Positions 11,124 to 22,495 of a DNA stretch of 64,000 nucleotides are shown one piece after another. The position numbers and the translations under genes were made by a program. The stretch is from assembly GCF_027409185.1 (NCBI RefSeq), contig NC_084462.1, positions 161,745,490-161,809,489 of the forward strand. The letters are read 5' to 3'. Position 1 is the first letter of the stretch. Each line of letters begins with the position of its first letter. A model generated the notes under the pieces. That model was not told where the DNA came from. It saw only the letters and a program-made list of their open reading frames with translations, and ran no database searches. This DNA comes from Cynocephalus volans (taxonomy: Eukaryota; Chordata; Mammalia; Dermoptera; Cynocephalidae).

Positions 11124-11293
11124 AGTGGTCTCAACCTCGACTGCAACACTGGAATCACCTGAGAGCTTTCAAAATGCTGATGCCTGGGCCCTCACCCTTG
11201 ACAATCTGATTTTGTTGGTCTGGGGTGCAGCTCCGGCATAGGATTTCTAAAGCTTTCCCAGTGAAGGCATGTGCAGCCAGGGCTGAGACCACT
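11124..11293. mobile_element. MER20-like hAT element
   Basis: It has perfect 10-bp terminal inverted repeats (agtggtctca at 11124-11133 and tgagaccact at 11284-11293). Inside are 'ggaatcacctgagagctttc' and 'gctgatgcctgggccc', typical of MER20-type hAT elements. Confidence 0.8.
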
Positions 11294-11889
11294 GTTTGGG
11301 AAGGAGGAAATAGTTGTAGGCTCCTGAGTTCACCCCAGTACCCTGCGCACCCCTTTCCCAGCCACAGAGGCGTCTACAGCTGGGCTTCGAGGACGCCCTT
11401 GAAGAGGCCTCTCCCAGCAAACTCCAAGCCTAAGAAGAGGCCAGAGCCACCACCTGTTTCCTTGAAATAGTTCGCAGCTGTGCCGGTGACCTCATCGCTC
11501 TGGCTCTGCAGCGGGCCAAGCTGCAATCTGGGAAGCCCTCTTCCTAAGTCAGGGCTCCCCCCTGTGTTGGGGGTAGTGGAGGGAGAAGAGCCAGCTACCC
11601 AGAGCAGGAGGAGCTGTAGGATGAGGGCTGAAGGTCCTGGGAAAGACGGTGGCCCACCTCCAGGGACCCCATGATGGGCAGCCCCTGTTGCATGGCCATG
11701 GCTGTGAGCACAGCTGACAGCCTCACCCCTGGCTTCCTCCCCAAACACTTGGGAACTGCTGAAATCACAAGGGGATTCTCCTCCTCCTCCTTTAAATGAT
11801 GTACAAACAAACATTGAAGTATGCAAGTAAAAATGCAAAATCCATCTCTTCTTCCCCTTACACTTCCCAGAGGCAACCACCCGTGCGGT

Positions 11890-12360
11890 TGGACTCATAT
11901 CCTTCCAAACCTTCTATGCATAAATACGTATATTGCTACACACACACACACAGACACATACATGTGTAATCCTGTTTTATAAACAAAAGCACATCGTGGA
12001 ATATTATTCTGAATGCTACCTTGGATATGTTTTCCAATTAGTTACACAGAGATAGACAGGTCTTACCCTAGACCTGCTGAATGAGAATTTCTCAGGAAGG
12101 CCTCTGCAAAGTCTTTCATGTTGGTATTTTTAATCAGTGTCTTAGGTGATTCTTACAGAAAATGCCCTTTTAATGGTTGTGCACGTCCTATATATGGATG
12201 TACCATCATTTATTAACCAGTCCTCTGTTGTTGAACATTTAGGTTGTTTCCAGCTTTTTCTTCATACTATACACTATGCTTCAAGCATATGCACATTGTA
12301 CAGGCACCAATGTGTATGTTTCTGTAGGATAGTTCCCAAAGAGTAGAATAGCTAGTCCAG
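11890..12360 (-). mobile_element. Old L1 fragment, with a MER5-like insert
   Basis: On the plus strand, 'tatggatgtaccatcattta', 'ttaaccagtcctctgttgtt' and 'catttaggttgtttccagct' are the reverse of the ORF2 3' region in old L1M-type elements. A MER5-like segment ('gacctgctgaatgagaattt' ... 'ttaggtgattctt', about 12063-12155) interrupts it. A (CA)n tract lies at 11937-11952. Confidence 0.65.
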
Positions 12361-12462
12361 AGTGGAAATTCCCTGGAATTTCTTTTCCCCTCCAAGACTG
12401 TTCATGTTTGAATCACGGAATCTCATAGTAGGACAGAAACTTAAAACCTATGTAGTCCAGAC

Positions 12463-13094
12463 CAGTACTGTCCAATAGAAATAAAATGTGAGTCATGTAT
12501 ATCCTTTGAAATTTTCAGTCGCCACATTAATTTTAATAATATATTTTACTTAATCCAATATATGAAAAATATTATCATCACAATATATTATCAAATAAAG
12601 ATCATTAATAAATATTTGCTATGGTCTGAACATTGTATCCCCTCAAAATTCACATGTTGATGCTTAATCACCAAGGTGATGGTAGGAGAAGGTGGGGCAT
12701 TTGGGAGGTGATTAGGTCATGGGGATGGAGCCCCATGAAACGGGATTAGTGCTTCACATTTTCTACCATGTGAAGAAAGAGAGAGAAGTCACCATCTATG
12801 AAACAGACAGTGGGCACTCATCAACACCGGATCTGCCAGGCCCTTCATCTTAGACTTCCCAGCCTCCAGAACTGTGAGAAATAAATTTCTGTTATTTATA
12901 AGCTACACAGTCTATGATATTTTGTTATAGCAGCCCCAAATGGACTAAAACATTATTCTACATCTATTTTTCATGTTTAGTCTTTGAATACTGGCATGAA
13001 TTTTACACTTAGCACATGCCTCAACTTGGACTTGCCACATTTCAAGTGTTCAGTAGACACATGGGCCAAATGACTATTGTATTGGACAGTGCAG
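12463..13094. mobile_element. hAT (MER1-like) element split by an LTR
   Basis: The left half starts 'cagtactgtccaatagaaat' and the right half ends 'gtattggacagtgcag', giving terminal inverted repeats that share ACTGTCCAAT. Internal 'ttaattttaataatatattt' and 'cacatttcaagtgttcagta' fit MER1-type hAT elements. The two halves are separated by the LTR at 12617-12952. Confidence 0.75.
12617..12952 (+). mobile_element. MaLR (MLT1-like) solo LTR
   Basis: It starts with TG (tgctatggtctgaac) and ends with CA (ggactaaaaca). Inside are 'gggaggtgattaggtcatgg', 'cagcctccagaactgtgaga' with the 'aataaa' polyadenylation signal, and 'tgatattttgttatagcagc', all in MLT1 order. Flanking 'atatt' and 'ttatt' match at four of five positions, as expected for a 5-bp ERVL-type duplication. 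No internal retroviral genes accompany it. Confidence 0.85.
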
Positions 13095-13109
13095 ATCTAC
13101 ACCTTGTCT

Positions 13110-13685
13110 TTTACTTGGGGGGTAATTATAGGGGACAAGGAGCAAACAATTGTGGGTCAGCTACTGTCTACTTGTCCCTGAAGGACACTTAACATCCTTT
13201 ATTGTGAATTGCTCACCGAGAAGCTGCTTCCCCCACCTTGAGTTGATGCTGAGTCCATGTCCATTTCTCCACAGTTGGGACTATAGGTGTCTCCAGAGCT
13301 GCAGTGCTGGAGGAGGAGGAAGTGGGAGGGAGGGGCAGGGTGCAGGGAGGAGAGATTGTGAACTCTCATAGAAGCTTGGGGGTGGGTGTGTAAGGAAGGC
13401 AGGGCATGGGTTATTATTATGCCCATTATTTCCACTTGAAGTGGATGATTTGCCAGCATCACAGCCAGCAAACACAGAGGCAGAACTAGAATCAGGTCTT
13501 CAGATCCTAGAGCCTATGCTATGCTTCATTTTTATTCCATAGATGTCTCCAAAACAGTTATTCAAAGTCTATCCTTACATTAGGAACAGGGAGAGCTGTC
13601 AAACAATTAATTATGTGAATTATTAGAAGTCACATGATCTAATTTGTTCAACCTTTGAAAGGAAAGAATGGAACTAAGGAAACTA
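13110..13685. other. Intergenic, unique
   Basis: No gene is supported. A possible MIR or L2 tail lies near 13400-13520 ('ttattattatgcccattatt' then 'cagccagcaaacacagaggc'). The minus-strand frames at 13199-13475 are low-complexity. Confidence 0.4.
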
Positions 13686-13689
13686 GAGG

Positions 13690-13915
13690 TGGAAAAGGGG
13701 GTTGGGGAGCGGGAGGAGGTTTAGCCAGAAATTAGTAACTGGCCACAAAAACTGATTATATTGTGTAATGATAAATACAGTAATTATCCTGATTTGAACA
13801 CCACATATTGCACACAAGTATTCATATTCCATGCTGTACCCCACAAATACATACGATCAATCGTGTTTCAATAATAAATAAACAAACAAACAAACAAACA
13901 AACACATAAACAAAT
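13690..13915 (+). mobile_element. Probable L1 3' UTR tail with (AAAC)n
   Basis: 'gaacaccacatattgcacac' and 'catgctgtaccccacaaata' followed by 'caataataaataaac' and an (AAAC)n tail (about 13881-13908) resemble an old L1 3' UTR and its decayed poly(A). The family assignment is tentative. Confidence 0.5.
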
Positions 13916-14057
13916 AAGTCCCCAAAGTTGCAGAGGCAAGAAATCATATGTGAGATTCGTAAACGAAGTAGATCGTTTTAGGCTGCAGTGGTCTTAGTTG
14001 TATTTACTTAGGGTCTAGAAGGATGAATGTGAATTTGATAGAGAGGAGAGACAGGGA

Positions 14058-14172
14058 TGCTATGGTTTGAATGTTTGTGTCCTCCTGGAATTCGTATGTT
14101 GAAGCCTAATCACCAATATGATGATATTAGGAGGTGGGGCCTTTGAGAGTGATTAGATCATGAGGGTAGAAA
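14058..14172 (+). mobile_element. MLT1-like LTR, 5' part only
   Basis: It starts 'tgctatggtttgaatgtttg', then 'gaattcgtatgttgaagcct', 'aggaggtggggcctttgaga' and 'gtgattagatcatgagggta', the first third of a MaLR LTR. It stops abruptly at an A run. Confidence 0.8.
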
Positions 14173-14337
14173 AAAAAGTCACACTTGTCATCCATAGACT
14201 AGCGATTACATCATGCGCTGACGTCCCCTGGTGGAAGGCAGAGTGATTGCAAGAAGCTGGCAAACGCTTTTGTGGGCTTTCCTAACTTATTTACCGAATG
14301 TATATAAAATATGACACCTATTACATGGAGGTCCTTG

Positions 14338-14413
14338 AAATAAATAAAATAAAAATAAAATAAAATAAAATAAAATAAAATAAAGTAAAATAAAATAAAA
14401 ATAAAATAAAAAA
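14338..14413. repeat. (AAAAT)n microsatellite
   Basis: Pentameric AAAAT units with one AAAGT variant and a few AAAAAT variants. The Phe/Tyr-rich reading frame on the minus strand is its translation. Confidence 0.95.
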
Positions 14414-16785
14414 GTATTCTCATACTGGGCAAAGTTGGGAATGACTACAATAGACTCTTCCGTCTTGGACCGTCAGACGGACAGTCACAGAGATCCTAGT
14501 TGCAGGTTCTGCTTCAGTTATGTCATTTTTTGGGTGTGTTCAGCTGTATTTGATTATATCTCAGTTTCCAAGTTCACACATGGGTGTGTTAGTGCATCTG
14601 TCCTCCAGCTAGATCGTCAGCTCCTCAGGGTGAAGACTTCAGCCCCTAGTTTATGGCTCTGGACATTCTGGGTTCTTAAATGCGTATTGTTGGTTGCTTA
14701 AATAAAATGGTATAAGAGCACAAAATAAATATGGCCTTTGTAATGGAATATACGGATTTTTCCTGCCCAGAATCCCTTTCTCTTTCTTTGGGCTGCAGCT
14801 CCCCCCACCCACTACACACAGCCTCAATGAGGCTGTCAATCAAGTGCCCTGCCCTCCCCAGGGTGGCAGCACTGAGTTATTTCTGAAGATCTTATTAGCA
14901 AATCTAGGGTGTGCACAGAGATCTGAATCTTAAACAGAGTGACAAGAAATGCTGCTTCATCTCCATCAGCTGCGCTAACAATTACATCATCAGATCACTA
15001 AAGTCTGCTTTTTCAGCTTTTGTGTGTGTGTGTGATACTGAGAACTACCCCGCACTCTAACGATAAGTTCATTTTTCTTTATATCTGGAATATGACAAAA
15101 TAAATCTAAAAGATAGCATTTCACATTTGTACTTAATTCTGCTTCAATTTGGAGATTTAAAGACGTTTTCATAAGCATCAGAGGAAGGCAGACTTCCAGC
15201 TGCCTAGTGTACAACTTGCTATTTCTCTCTAGAGGGCGAAATGACGACCAACAGCTAATTTGGTAAAAATTGTCTTTTAAAAATCTTATACTACAATTTG
15301 ATAATCTCTAAGGCTTTGGCACCAGTAAGAGCTATTAGATGAAGACATTGTGAAGAAAGTAAAACAGCTTTAAACTGGCACCTGTTCAAGTCAGAAGACT
15401 AGCATTCCTGCCTCCTGGTGTTGGGTCCTGCCTTGTAGCCCCTCAGCCATTCACAGTGGCTGCAGCAGATGACTTGGGGGGCGTGGTCCTCCACCCCAGA
15501 GAGCCTCTTAGAGGGTCAGCTTTTCCTCCAATTCCCATAACCCCTACACTCCCTACAACCCTCCATTTTACCAGCCCCATGCTCCTGATCCACCAAAACC
15601 CTCATGAACCCCAACATTTCAGTAGGAAGGGCCACGTCCCCTCCTTTACCCACAGATCCTGAGATTGCAACTCTACTTTTGACTGGGCCACACAGCGCAG
15701 AGGGAGGCCCAGGTCCACCCACCAAAGCCAAGGTGGCAACACTGAATTATTTTTGAAAATCAGATTTGCAAATATTAAAAAATTGGATATTGATACATTC
15801 AAGGTGATAGGACGAAATCACCAACACAACCTCTGTTGGCTGTTAGCAGCTGTGGACATGCTACCATATTCACGGTTCTTCTACAATGTATGGAGAGAAT
15901 GTGATCCTCTGGGGTTTTTCTGTTTTTTGTTTTCCCCATAATTACATACGTGTTAATCATTACCAAAAAGCTCTGACAGGAGCTTTGGACTAAATTACAC
16001 ATTGCTATCGAGAGCAGTATCCACGCTGATCCCATGAGTCCACAGTCAGCACTCAATATTGTTAATGGCAACCTTGTGACTAAGTTCAGATAAGAGCTTA
16101 ACTAAAGCTTCAGTAGATGGCAAAGTATAATCCAATTGGGTGACAACCTTAATGACAAAAAGAGGAAGGATCCAGGAAATTGAAAATGTAAAGAGCTCCT
16201 CATTGGCACATGATTCTCCATGCCTAGAAAATGAATCATTCAAGGCAGGATTTTTAAATTTAAAAAAAAAATTTTTTTTAGGGCTGGTGTTGATACACAC
16301 TTCTTAGCGGATTTCAACTTCCACGTAAGACAGGAATATTTGGGGGAAATTTTTGGCCTCAGAATATTTACCAAACCAGACAGCGATTCTTTGCTCGAGG
16401 ACAAAGTTACTGTGGCAGGTGTGAAAAGTCATTGCACAAACCACGGTGTGGACAATCACCATGTGTCTATACCAGAATAGACTGTGTGTTTGAGCAGAGA
16501 GATGAAAACAGAAAGTCAGGGAAGCTCCATTTTTAAGAGCAGCATAAAGTTTTCTTCCAGTTGTGGAGGTGTTCTGGAAAACCCCGAGGTGATAAAACCT
16601 TACTCCTAGGTTGTAGAAATGGGAAATGCAGGCAACAAGACCTATTCTATCAGGTCATTAAATTCAATGAATGAGGGAATCCTTCAACTGGTGATATAAA
16701 GGGGAATGCTATTAATTTTGCTAGCAGTAATGTTTTAACAAGATGCACCAAAAGCATAGACACTAACTTTAAATTCAGATTTTTT
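14414..16785. other. Intergenic, no recognised gene
   Basis: Mostly unique sequence. Two related segments of about 47 bp lie at 14863-14908 and 15732-15777: both carry 'ggtggca(g/a)cactga(g/a)tta' followed by a similar tail. They may be parts of an unnamed old repeat. A small (GT)n run is at about 15021-15034. Confidence 0.4.
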
Positions 16786-16789
16786 ACTT

Positions 16790-17275
16790 TTAACTTAAGG
16801 TTTGAATAGGTAACACAATCACATGGTTCAGAGTGCACAGTCAGAAGTTTATCTCCCATCTCTGTCTTGTTATCCAGTTTTGTCCCCTCTAAGCACACCA
16901 ATGTCAGTAGTGCCACACGTATCTTTTCTGTGATAATTTAGACACATACAAATACATATACCCATTCTTCCTTTCTGTTTTTACAAAAAGGGCACCGTTA
17001 TACACATGGTTCTGATCCTTCCATTTTTCACTTAAATATATTTTGGAGACATTATCATATTAGTAAATAGAAGAATTTCTCATTCCTTTATGTGTCTACA
17101 GAGTATCATACTCCTTGGATGTAGCATAATTTATGTAACCAGCCCTTTCGGTGGACATTTATTTCTAATCTTTTGCTGTTACAAGCAGGGCAGTGATCTC
17201 CTTCCTCACACAGTGTATGCTCTACGGGGGCCTTCTGGCCACCAAAGGGGGGGAAATGGGCTTTTGACAGGGGCA
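16790..17275 (-). mobile_element. Old L1 fragment
   Basis: On the plus strand, 'ttttcacttaaatatatttt', 'tgtagcataatttatgtaac' and 'agccctttcggtggacattt' are reverse-orientation old L1M-like sequence, clearly diverged. Confidence 0.6.
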
Positions 17276-17332
17276 AAGAAATCTTTTTCTGTTCTCCCTC
17301 TCTCTCTTTTTTAATAATTACAATTTTAATAG

Positions 17333-17443
17333 AAGACAGTTTTTTGTTTGTTTGTTTTTTTGGCGTGTGGCAAGTACAGGGATCTGAACCCTTGACCTTG
17401 ATTTATAACACCATGCTCTAACTAACTGAGCTATGGCCAGCCC
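17333..17443 (-). mobile_element. tRNA-Ile-like SINE
   Basis: The T-rich tail (tttttgtttgtttgttt) precedes 'gatctgaacccttgaccttg' (B box reversed) and 'tctaactaactgagctatgg' (A box reversed), ending in 'ccagccc'. Confidence 0.9.
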
Positions 17444-18147
17444 TTATTTTCTTTACAATGCAGACATATGCATACAATGCATAAACAGATATACAATACA
17501 TCTGTGGTATTAACATTTCCTGGAAGGGGCAATTAGGGAAAAATATGTAAAATGGTTCCTGAAAATGCCAATAATAAGAAAAAACTTGAGTAACACCACC
17601 CTAGTCCAATCACCACTATCAAAAGGAAACGGGATTGCTAGCTAGGACTGGTTTTGACCTGGCTGGCATGACACATCCCCTGGAACCGTGCACATTAGTG
17701 TTGAAGTGAAGTTGGAAGGCTGGTAACAAGGAGGAATTGGGGTGACCGCTGAAGATCTCCCAGGAAGTCTATAGACCGGAGACTGCTGGCATCCAGGGCA
17801 GGGAGGGCTGTCCTACCAGGAGTTTGGGACCCTGGGGGCCTCGCTTGGGCTCTGCTGTCAGTGTGTGCAGCAGGACACACAATGAATGGGTGGACATAGC
17901 TCTCCAATGACAATCTCGCCTCTTTCTTGACTTAGAAACATTTGATTTATTCTCATAGTTTTAACTTTAGAGTTTCTAGATTAAAAATAAAACCCTCACC
18001 ACTGCTGTCAGTCAGTAAAAGTCTATTCCTTCTTCTCTACTTATAAACTCATTTGACATCAATAAGAATTTAGAATAACCCTTAACCTCCCTTGTATGTC
18101 ATTACAATGGACACTGTGATTAGAAGAGGAATGAAGGAGGTTGTTAT

Positions 18148-18164
18148 AAAAACACAGTAATTTA
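18148..18164. repeat. Target-site duplication, left copy
   Basis: The sequence aaaaacacagtaattta is repeated at 19001-19017. The two copies bracket the young L1 fragment at 18165-19000. Confidence 0.95.
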
Positions 18165-19000
18165 TTTTATTTTATTTTATTTTATTTTTTAATTTTTTTA
18201 AAAATTTTACTTTGTCGATATACATTGTGGCTGATTATTGCTCCCCATCACCAAAACCTCCCTCCCTTCTCCCTCCCCCCCTCCCCCCAACAATGTCCTT
18301 TCTGTTTGCTTGTTGTATCAACTTCAAGTAATTGTGGTTGTTATATCTTCTTCCCCCCCCCCGCGGTTTTGTGTGTGTGTGTGTGTGTGTGTGAATTTAT
18401 ATATTAATTTTTAGCTCCCACCAATAAGTGAGAACATGTGGTATTTCTCTTTCTGTGCCTGACTTGTTTCACTTAATATAATTCTCTCAAGGTCCATCCA
18501 TGTTGTTGCAAATGGCAGTATTTCATTCGTTTTTATAGCTGAGTAGTATTCCATTGTGTAGATGTACCACATTTTCCGTATCCACTCATCTGATGAGGGA
18601 CATTTGGGCTGGTTCCAACTCTTGGCTATTGTAAAGAGTGCTGCGATGAACATTGGGGAACAGGTATACCTTTGACTTGATGATTTCCATTCCTCTGGGT
18701 ATATTCCCAACAGTGGGATAGCTGGGTCATATGGTAGATCTATCTGCAGTTGTTTGAGGAACCTCCATACCATTTTCCATAGAGGCTGCACCATTTTGCA
18801 GTCCCACCAACAATGTATGAGAGTTCCTTTTTCTCCACAACCTCGCCAGCATTTATCGTTCAGAGTCTTTTGGATTTTAGCCATCCTAACTGGGGTTAGA
18901 TGGTATCTCAGTGTGGTTTTGATTTGCATTTCCCGGATGCTGAGTGATGTTGAGCATTTTTTCATATGTCTGTTGGCCATTTGTATATCTTCCTTAGAGA
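18165..19000 (-). mobile_element. Young 5'-truncated L1
   Basis: This is an L1 3' end of about 836 bp on the minus strand, with its poly(A) as a TTTTA-rich tract at 18165-18200. The 3' UTR has the polypyrimidine (G-rich in sense) run and a (GT)n tract. ORF2 is open from the truncation point to the natural stop (stop codon at 18411-18413) and carries the CX3CX7HX4C motif. Over about 200 C-terminal residues it differs from the intact L1 at 49 kb at only about five positions, so it belongs to the same recent subfamily. The exact 17-bp duplication on both sides confirms normal target-primed insertion. Confidence 0.95.
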
Positions 19001-19017
19001 AAAAACACAGTAATTTA
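19001..19017. repeat. Target-site duplication, right copy
   Basis: An exact copy of 18148-18164. The downstream AAAA context fits an L1 endonuclease site read on the opposite strand. Confidence 0.95.
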
Positions 19018-21820
19018 AAAATGACTGTGGGTCCTTCTCTAGATAAGGGCCGGTTAGCACACTTGCCAAGCTTTTGTCCACACGTGGACCCACACAGGGT
19101 CACACGTGGCTCTGTGTCTCTCTCAGGTCTCTCTGCTGCCTGCACAGACAAGGGAGGCGCTTCTCTCACCACACCCAGCCGCTTCCTTTCACGGCCCATC
19201 AGGCATGTTTTCTTCCTCCAAAGCCATTGCCAGCCCCCGTGGGGCCCTCTGGGGGATGAACTGGTGTCCTGTGTCTGACTGGGGCAGGCAGCTTCTGCTC
19301 ACATTGTTGGTCAGGAGCAGAGTTAGGGTGCAGGAGGTGACAGCTAGGCAGACCCCTTCAGGGCATGAGAGGAAGAAAATGTCACCAACATGCCTAGATG
19401 ACCCTTGAAATACAACCAGATGAAGCTGCATTGACAAGAATTCCTCTCAGGGAGAGTCCAGCATGTGATTGGAAGGTGTGTGTAGGGCGCTGGGGTGGGA
19501 CCCCTCGCCCTCCAAGGGTCCTGCCCCAGGAGCCCCCGATGGCTACCTGCTTCCCTCTATGGAAAGTGGGCCCCGTGTCCTCCTCCACCTTCCACCCTGT
19601 TTTCTACACAAATTTAAATAAATATTTAAAGAATATTAGTTTGGAATGTCTCTCTTTTAGCCTATCAGGGCACCATGTCCAGCCCTAACCAATTTTCCTA
19701 TTTTCTAAGGAATCCTTTCTTTGTTTGCTGGAAATAAACATTTAAAAAGACAAAAGTCTTCTAATTATCACTCAAATCCTGGAAACTATAGAGGAAAAGA
19801 TTGACACCTTACACTACATAACTAAGAAAGGATGAATGAAAAAACCCACCGAGATCAAAGTCAAAAAGCAGATGTCAACCTGGGAAAACACCTGCACTTC
19901 ATTAACAGCAAGAAGTTAATTTCCTGAAGCCATAAAAGCTTGTAGAAATCAATATGGATCAGCAATCTAATAGGGACAGGGAGCAAACGACATGCATAAC
20001 AGTTCTCAGAAAAAGAAACACACATGACTTCTAGGATATGAAAGATGGTTGATCTCATGAGTACAAGAAATGCAAACTAGAACAAGACTGAGAGCGTTTT
20101 GGAGAGTCTTCCTGGGAAATGGGATCACCTCATACAGCAGACACGCCCTTCCCTGGAGACGCTTTATCTCTGAGTCCCCATTAGCTGGCGAAGCTCCCTG
20201 CGTGCACCGTCCTCTTCCCACAGTGGGTCTGGGCTTCCCTCTGCCTCTCGGCTTCTCGTGGGTGTGGAAGGAGCCACATGGGAAGGCAGCGGACAAGGAG
20301 GCCAGGAAGCAGCTGGGGGAGGACCTGTGGCTGTGGGAGCAGGTGCAGAGCCTCTGGGTCTTTCTCATGTCACTGCACTCAACAACTGGGTAGACAAGAT
20401 GACTTGCTGGGTTGATGTCAGCAGCCTCTGTCCTCTGTTACCTCTGTGTTTAAAAAACAAAAAAAATATGCAGAATGAGAGGGGCCATGAGGCAGCATTG
20501 ATGATACCAAACAGAGGCTCAACTGGTAAATAAAATGAGCTCAAAGGATAGAGAAATGACTGTGGCTGGGAGGGTCAGGGGACCCTTTAGTGTGCCTCAA
20601 AAGCCAGGTGTTTAGAAGCAGAGGGCCTTGGTTTGAGAACCTAAGCTGTGCTTGCTGAGAAGCCATGCTTGTCTCAGGATCTTTCATGGAAGAGAACTGA
20701 TCACATATTAGCAGTCAAAGCTCAGAGGTGTATTCCAAGGATAGTGGCGTAGAGATGGAGGTGGGATGAACGAAGTACAGCCTGGGGTCTGGACCTGGGT
20801 CTATGTCCTTATGCCCAGGCTTCATGCAGAGTCTGAAGAGCCACCATAAAATGGAAGGAGCTGTCCTTGAAGCTCTCCCTCCAGTGTGGCCAGGACACAG
20901 CGATGCTGCCTTAGAGCCAGAGAGTTGGGAGGGTGTCGTTCCCCATGGGGGGTACTTAGAGCACTTTGGGGCAGGGGCCCACATCACATAAGAGAAGTAT
21001 CCTCCACCAGAGAAGGCAGGAGACATTACCCTAGAAAGCGGGAGATTGTAAGACCATGTCTGAGCCTGCCTGAGGACTCCAAGAACTGACTGGGAGGAAT
21101 CCGAGAGGGGTCCAGTGTTCTCAAAGAGAGGTTAGAGCTGGAGCCAAAGAAACAGCCCTCTTGTTACTGTCAATGTGGTAATATTTTTACCTCTAGTGTG
21201 ATGATATCTGGGACAAACAGAATCGGCTAGATGAGAGAGGAAGGAAGATGGGATGGGGTTGTTAGGCTGAGTAGCAAGCTTGGGGAGGGTTTACTCTGTA
21301 GTGGTGAGCCATGGAAGGTTCTGAAGCAGAGGAAGTGTGTGTGTTGCAAATTAAGGAAAATTGGTCTGGTACACAGGGGAGATCTGAAGGGCAGGGGGGC
21401 AGAGATGGCATGAAGACTGTTGCTGGTGTGATGTGATTGGGGGACCTCAGCCAAGGTGGTCACAGCAGAAAGGAAGCGGATGGAGGGCCTGAGACAGTGG
21501 AAGTGTCTGTTTTCCGATGTGAGTGTCCCCCTGCCTACAGCCCCCGCCTCTCCTGCCTGGCTAACTCCAACTTGTCCTCTACACCCCAGCTCCTTCTCTT
21601 TCCAGAAGGCCCCCAAATTCCCACCCTCTTTACCAGCCCAGATGGCATGGGAGGCCACACCTCCACCATAGCCTTTACCATTGGGTGGAAAGCATGGCTT
21701 GGCCTGTCCTTCTCTAGACTGTGTCTCTTGAAGGCAGTAAGCTTGTTTTTCCATTTTTATATCATGCACCTGACACGCGTTTGTGGTACTTACTGGGCTA
21801 GAAAAGAGGGAGGAATCTAA
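19018..21820. other. Intergenic, mostly unique
   Basis: No gene is supported. GC is moderately raised at about 19050-19570 and 20100-21100. Reading frames on both strands are similarly long and have no recognisable protein family. No clear repeat was recognised. Confidence 0.4.
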
Positions 21821-21821
21821 A

Positions 21822-21921
21822 ATGGCCCAGTTGGTTACAACACAGTGTTAATAGCATCAAGGTCAACAGTATGGATTTCATTACCGGCCAGCTGCTAAAA
21901 AATAAAAAATAAAATAAAATG
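21822..21921 (+). mobile_element. tRNA-Ile-like SINE, diverged
   Basis: 'ggcccagttggttacaacac' and 'gttaatagcatcaaggtcaa' are a decayed tRNA-Ile-like head; 'taccggccagctgc' and an A-rich (AAAAT) tail follow. Confidence 0.75.
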
Positions 21922-22062
21922 GCTTTCTCCGAGGAAAAAGCCAAAATAGTCATAGGTTCCGGTTATTTTTCACTTTTCTTTTTGTTTTTGTTACCTCTTA
22001 ATTTTTCCTTAAGTCATCTAAAAATTAAAATAGAAAATATACACTTCACAGTGTAGGGCGAC

Positions 22063-22495
22063 TGTACTAGTTTCTTAGGACTGTTGTTACAAATTACCAT
22101 GAACATAGTGGCTTAAAACAACAGAAAGTTATTCTCTCACAGTTCTGGGGCCCAGGAGTCCAAACCCAAGGTGCAGGCAGGACTGCGCTCCCTCCAGAGA
22201 CTCTAGGGGGACATCCTTCCTTCCCTCTTCCAGCTCCTGGTGGCTCCAGATAGTCACTGGCTTGTGGGAGTGTAATTCCAATCTCTGCCTCTGTCTTCAC
22301 ATTGCCTGTTCTGTGTGCCAAATCTCCCTCGGCCTTTCTTTTATAAGGACACCTGTCACTGGGTTTAGGGCCCATCCTGATAATCTATAATATCTCAAGA
22401 TCTTTAATTTTTTCCAAATAAGGGCATGCCCACAGGATCCAGGGGGTAGGACATGAGTATGTCTTTCTGAATGCCATCACTGAACCCACTGCAAT
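22063..22495 (-). mobile_element. MaLR (MLT1-like) LTR
   Basis: On the plus strand it starts 'tgtactagtttcttaggact', then 'gtggcttaaaacaacagaaa' and 'ttattctctcacagttctgg', the reverse complement of an MLT1 3' end (compare the LTR at 12617-12952). It continues with 'ttataaggacacctgtcact' and ends near 'gaacccactgca'. Confidence 0.7.

Noticed and set aside
11374..11898. Minus-strand frame of 174 codons
   Set aside because: No recognisable domain and no splice or promoter context; the plus strand has frames of similar quality in the same place.
18754..19278. Plus-strand frame of 174 codons
   Set aside because: It is the antisense of the young L1 ORF2 tail running into unique flanking DNA.
21227..21820. 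Overlapping frames of 180 and 127 codons on opposite strands
   Set aside because: Both lack family similarity and are low-complexity in parts; nothing favours either as coding.
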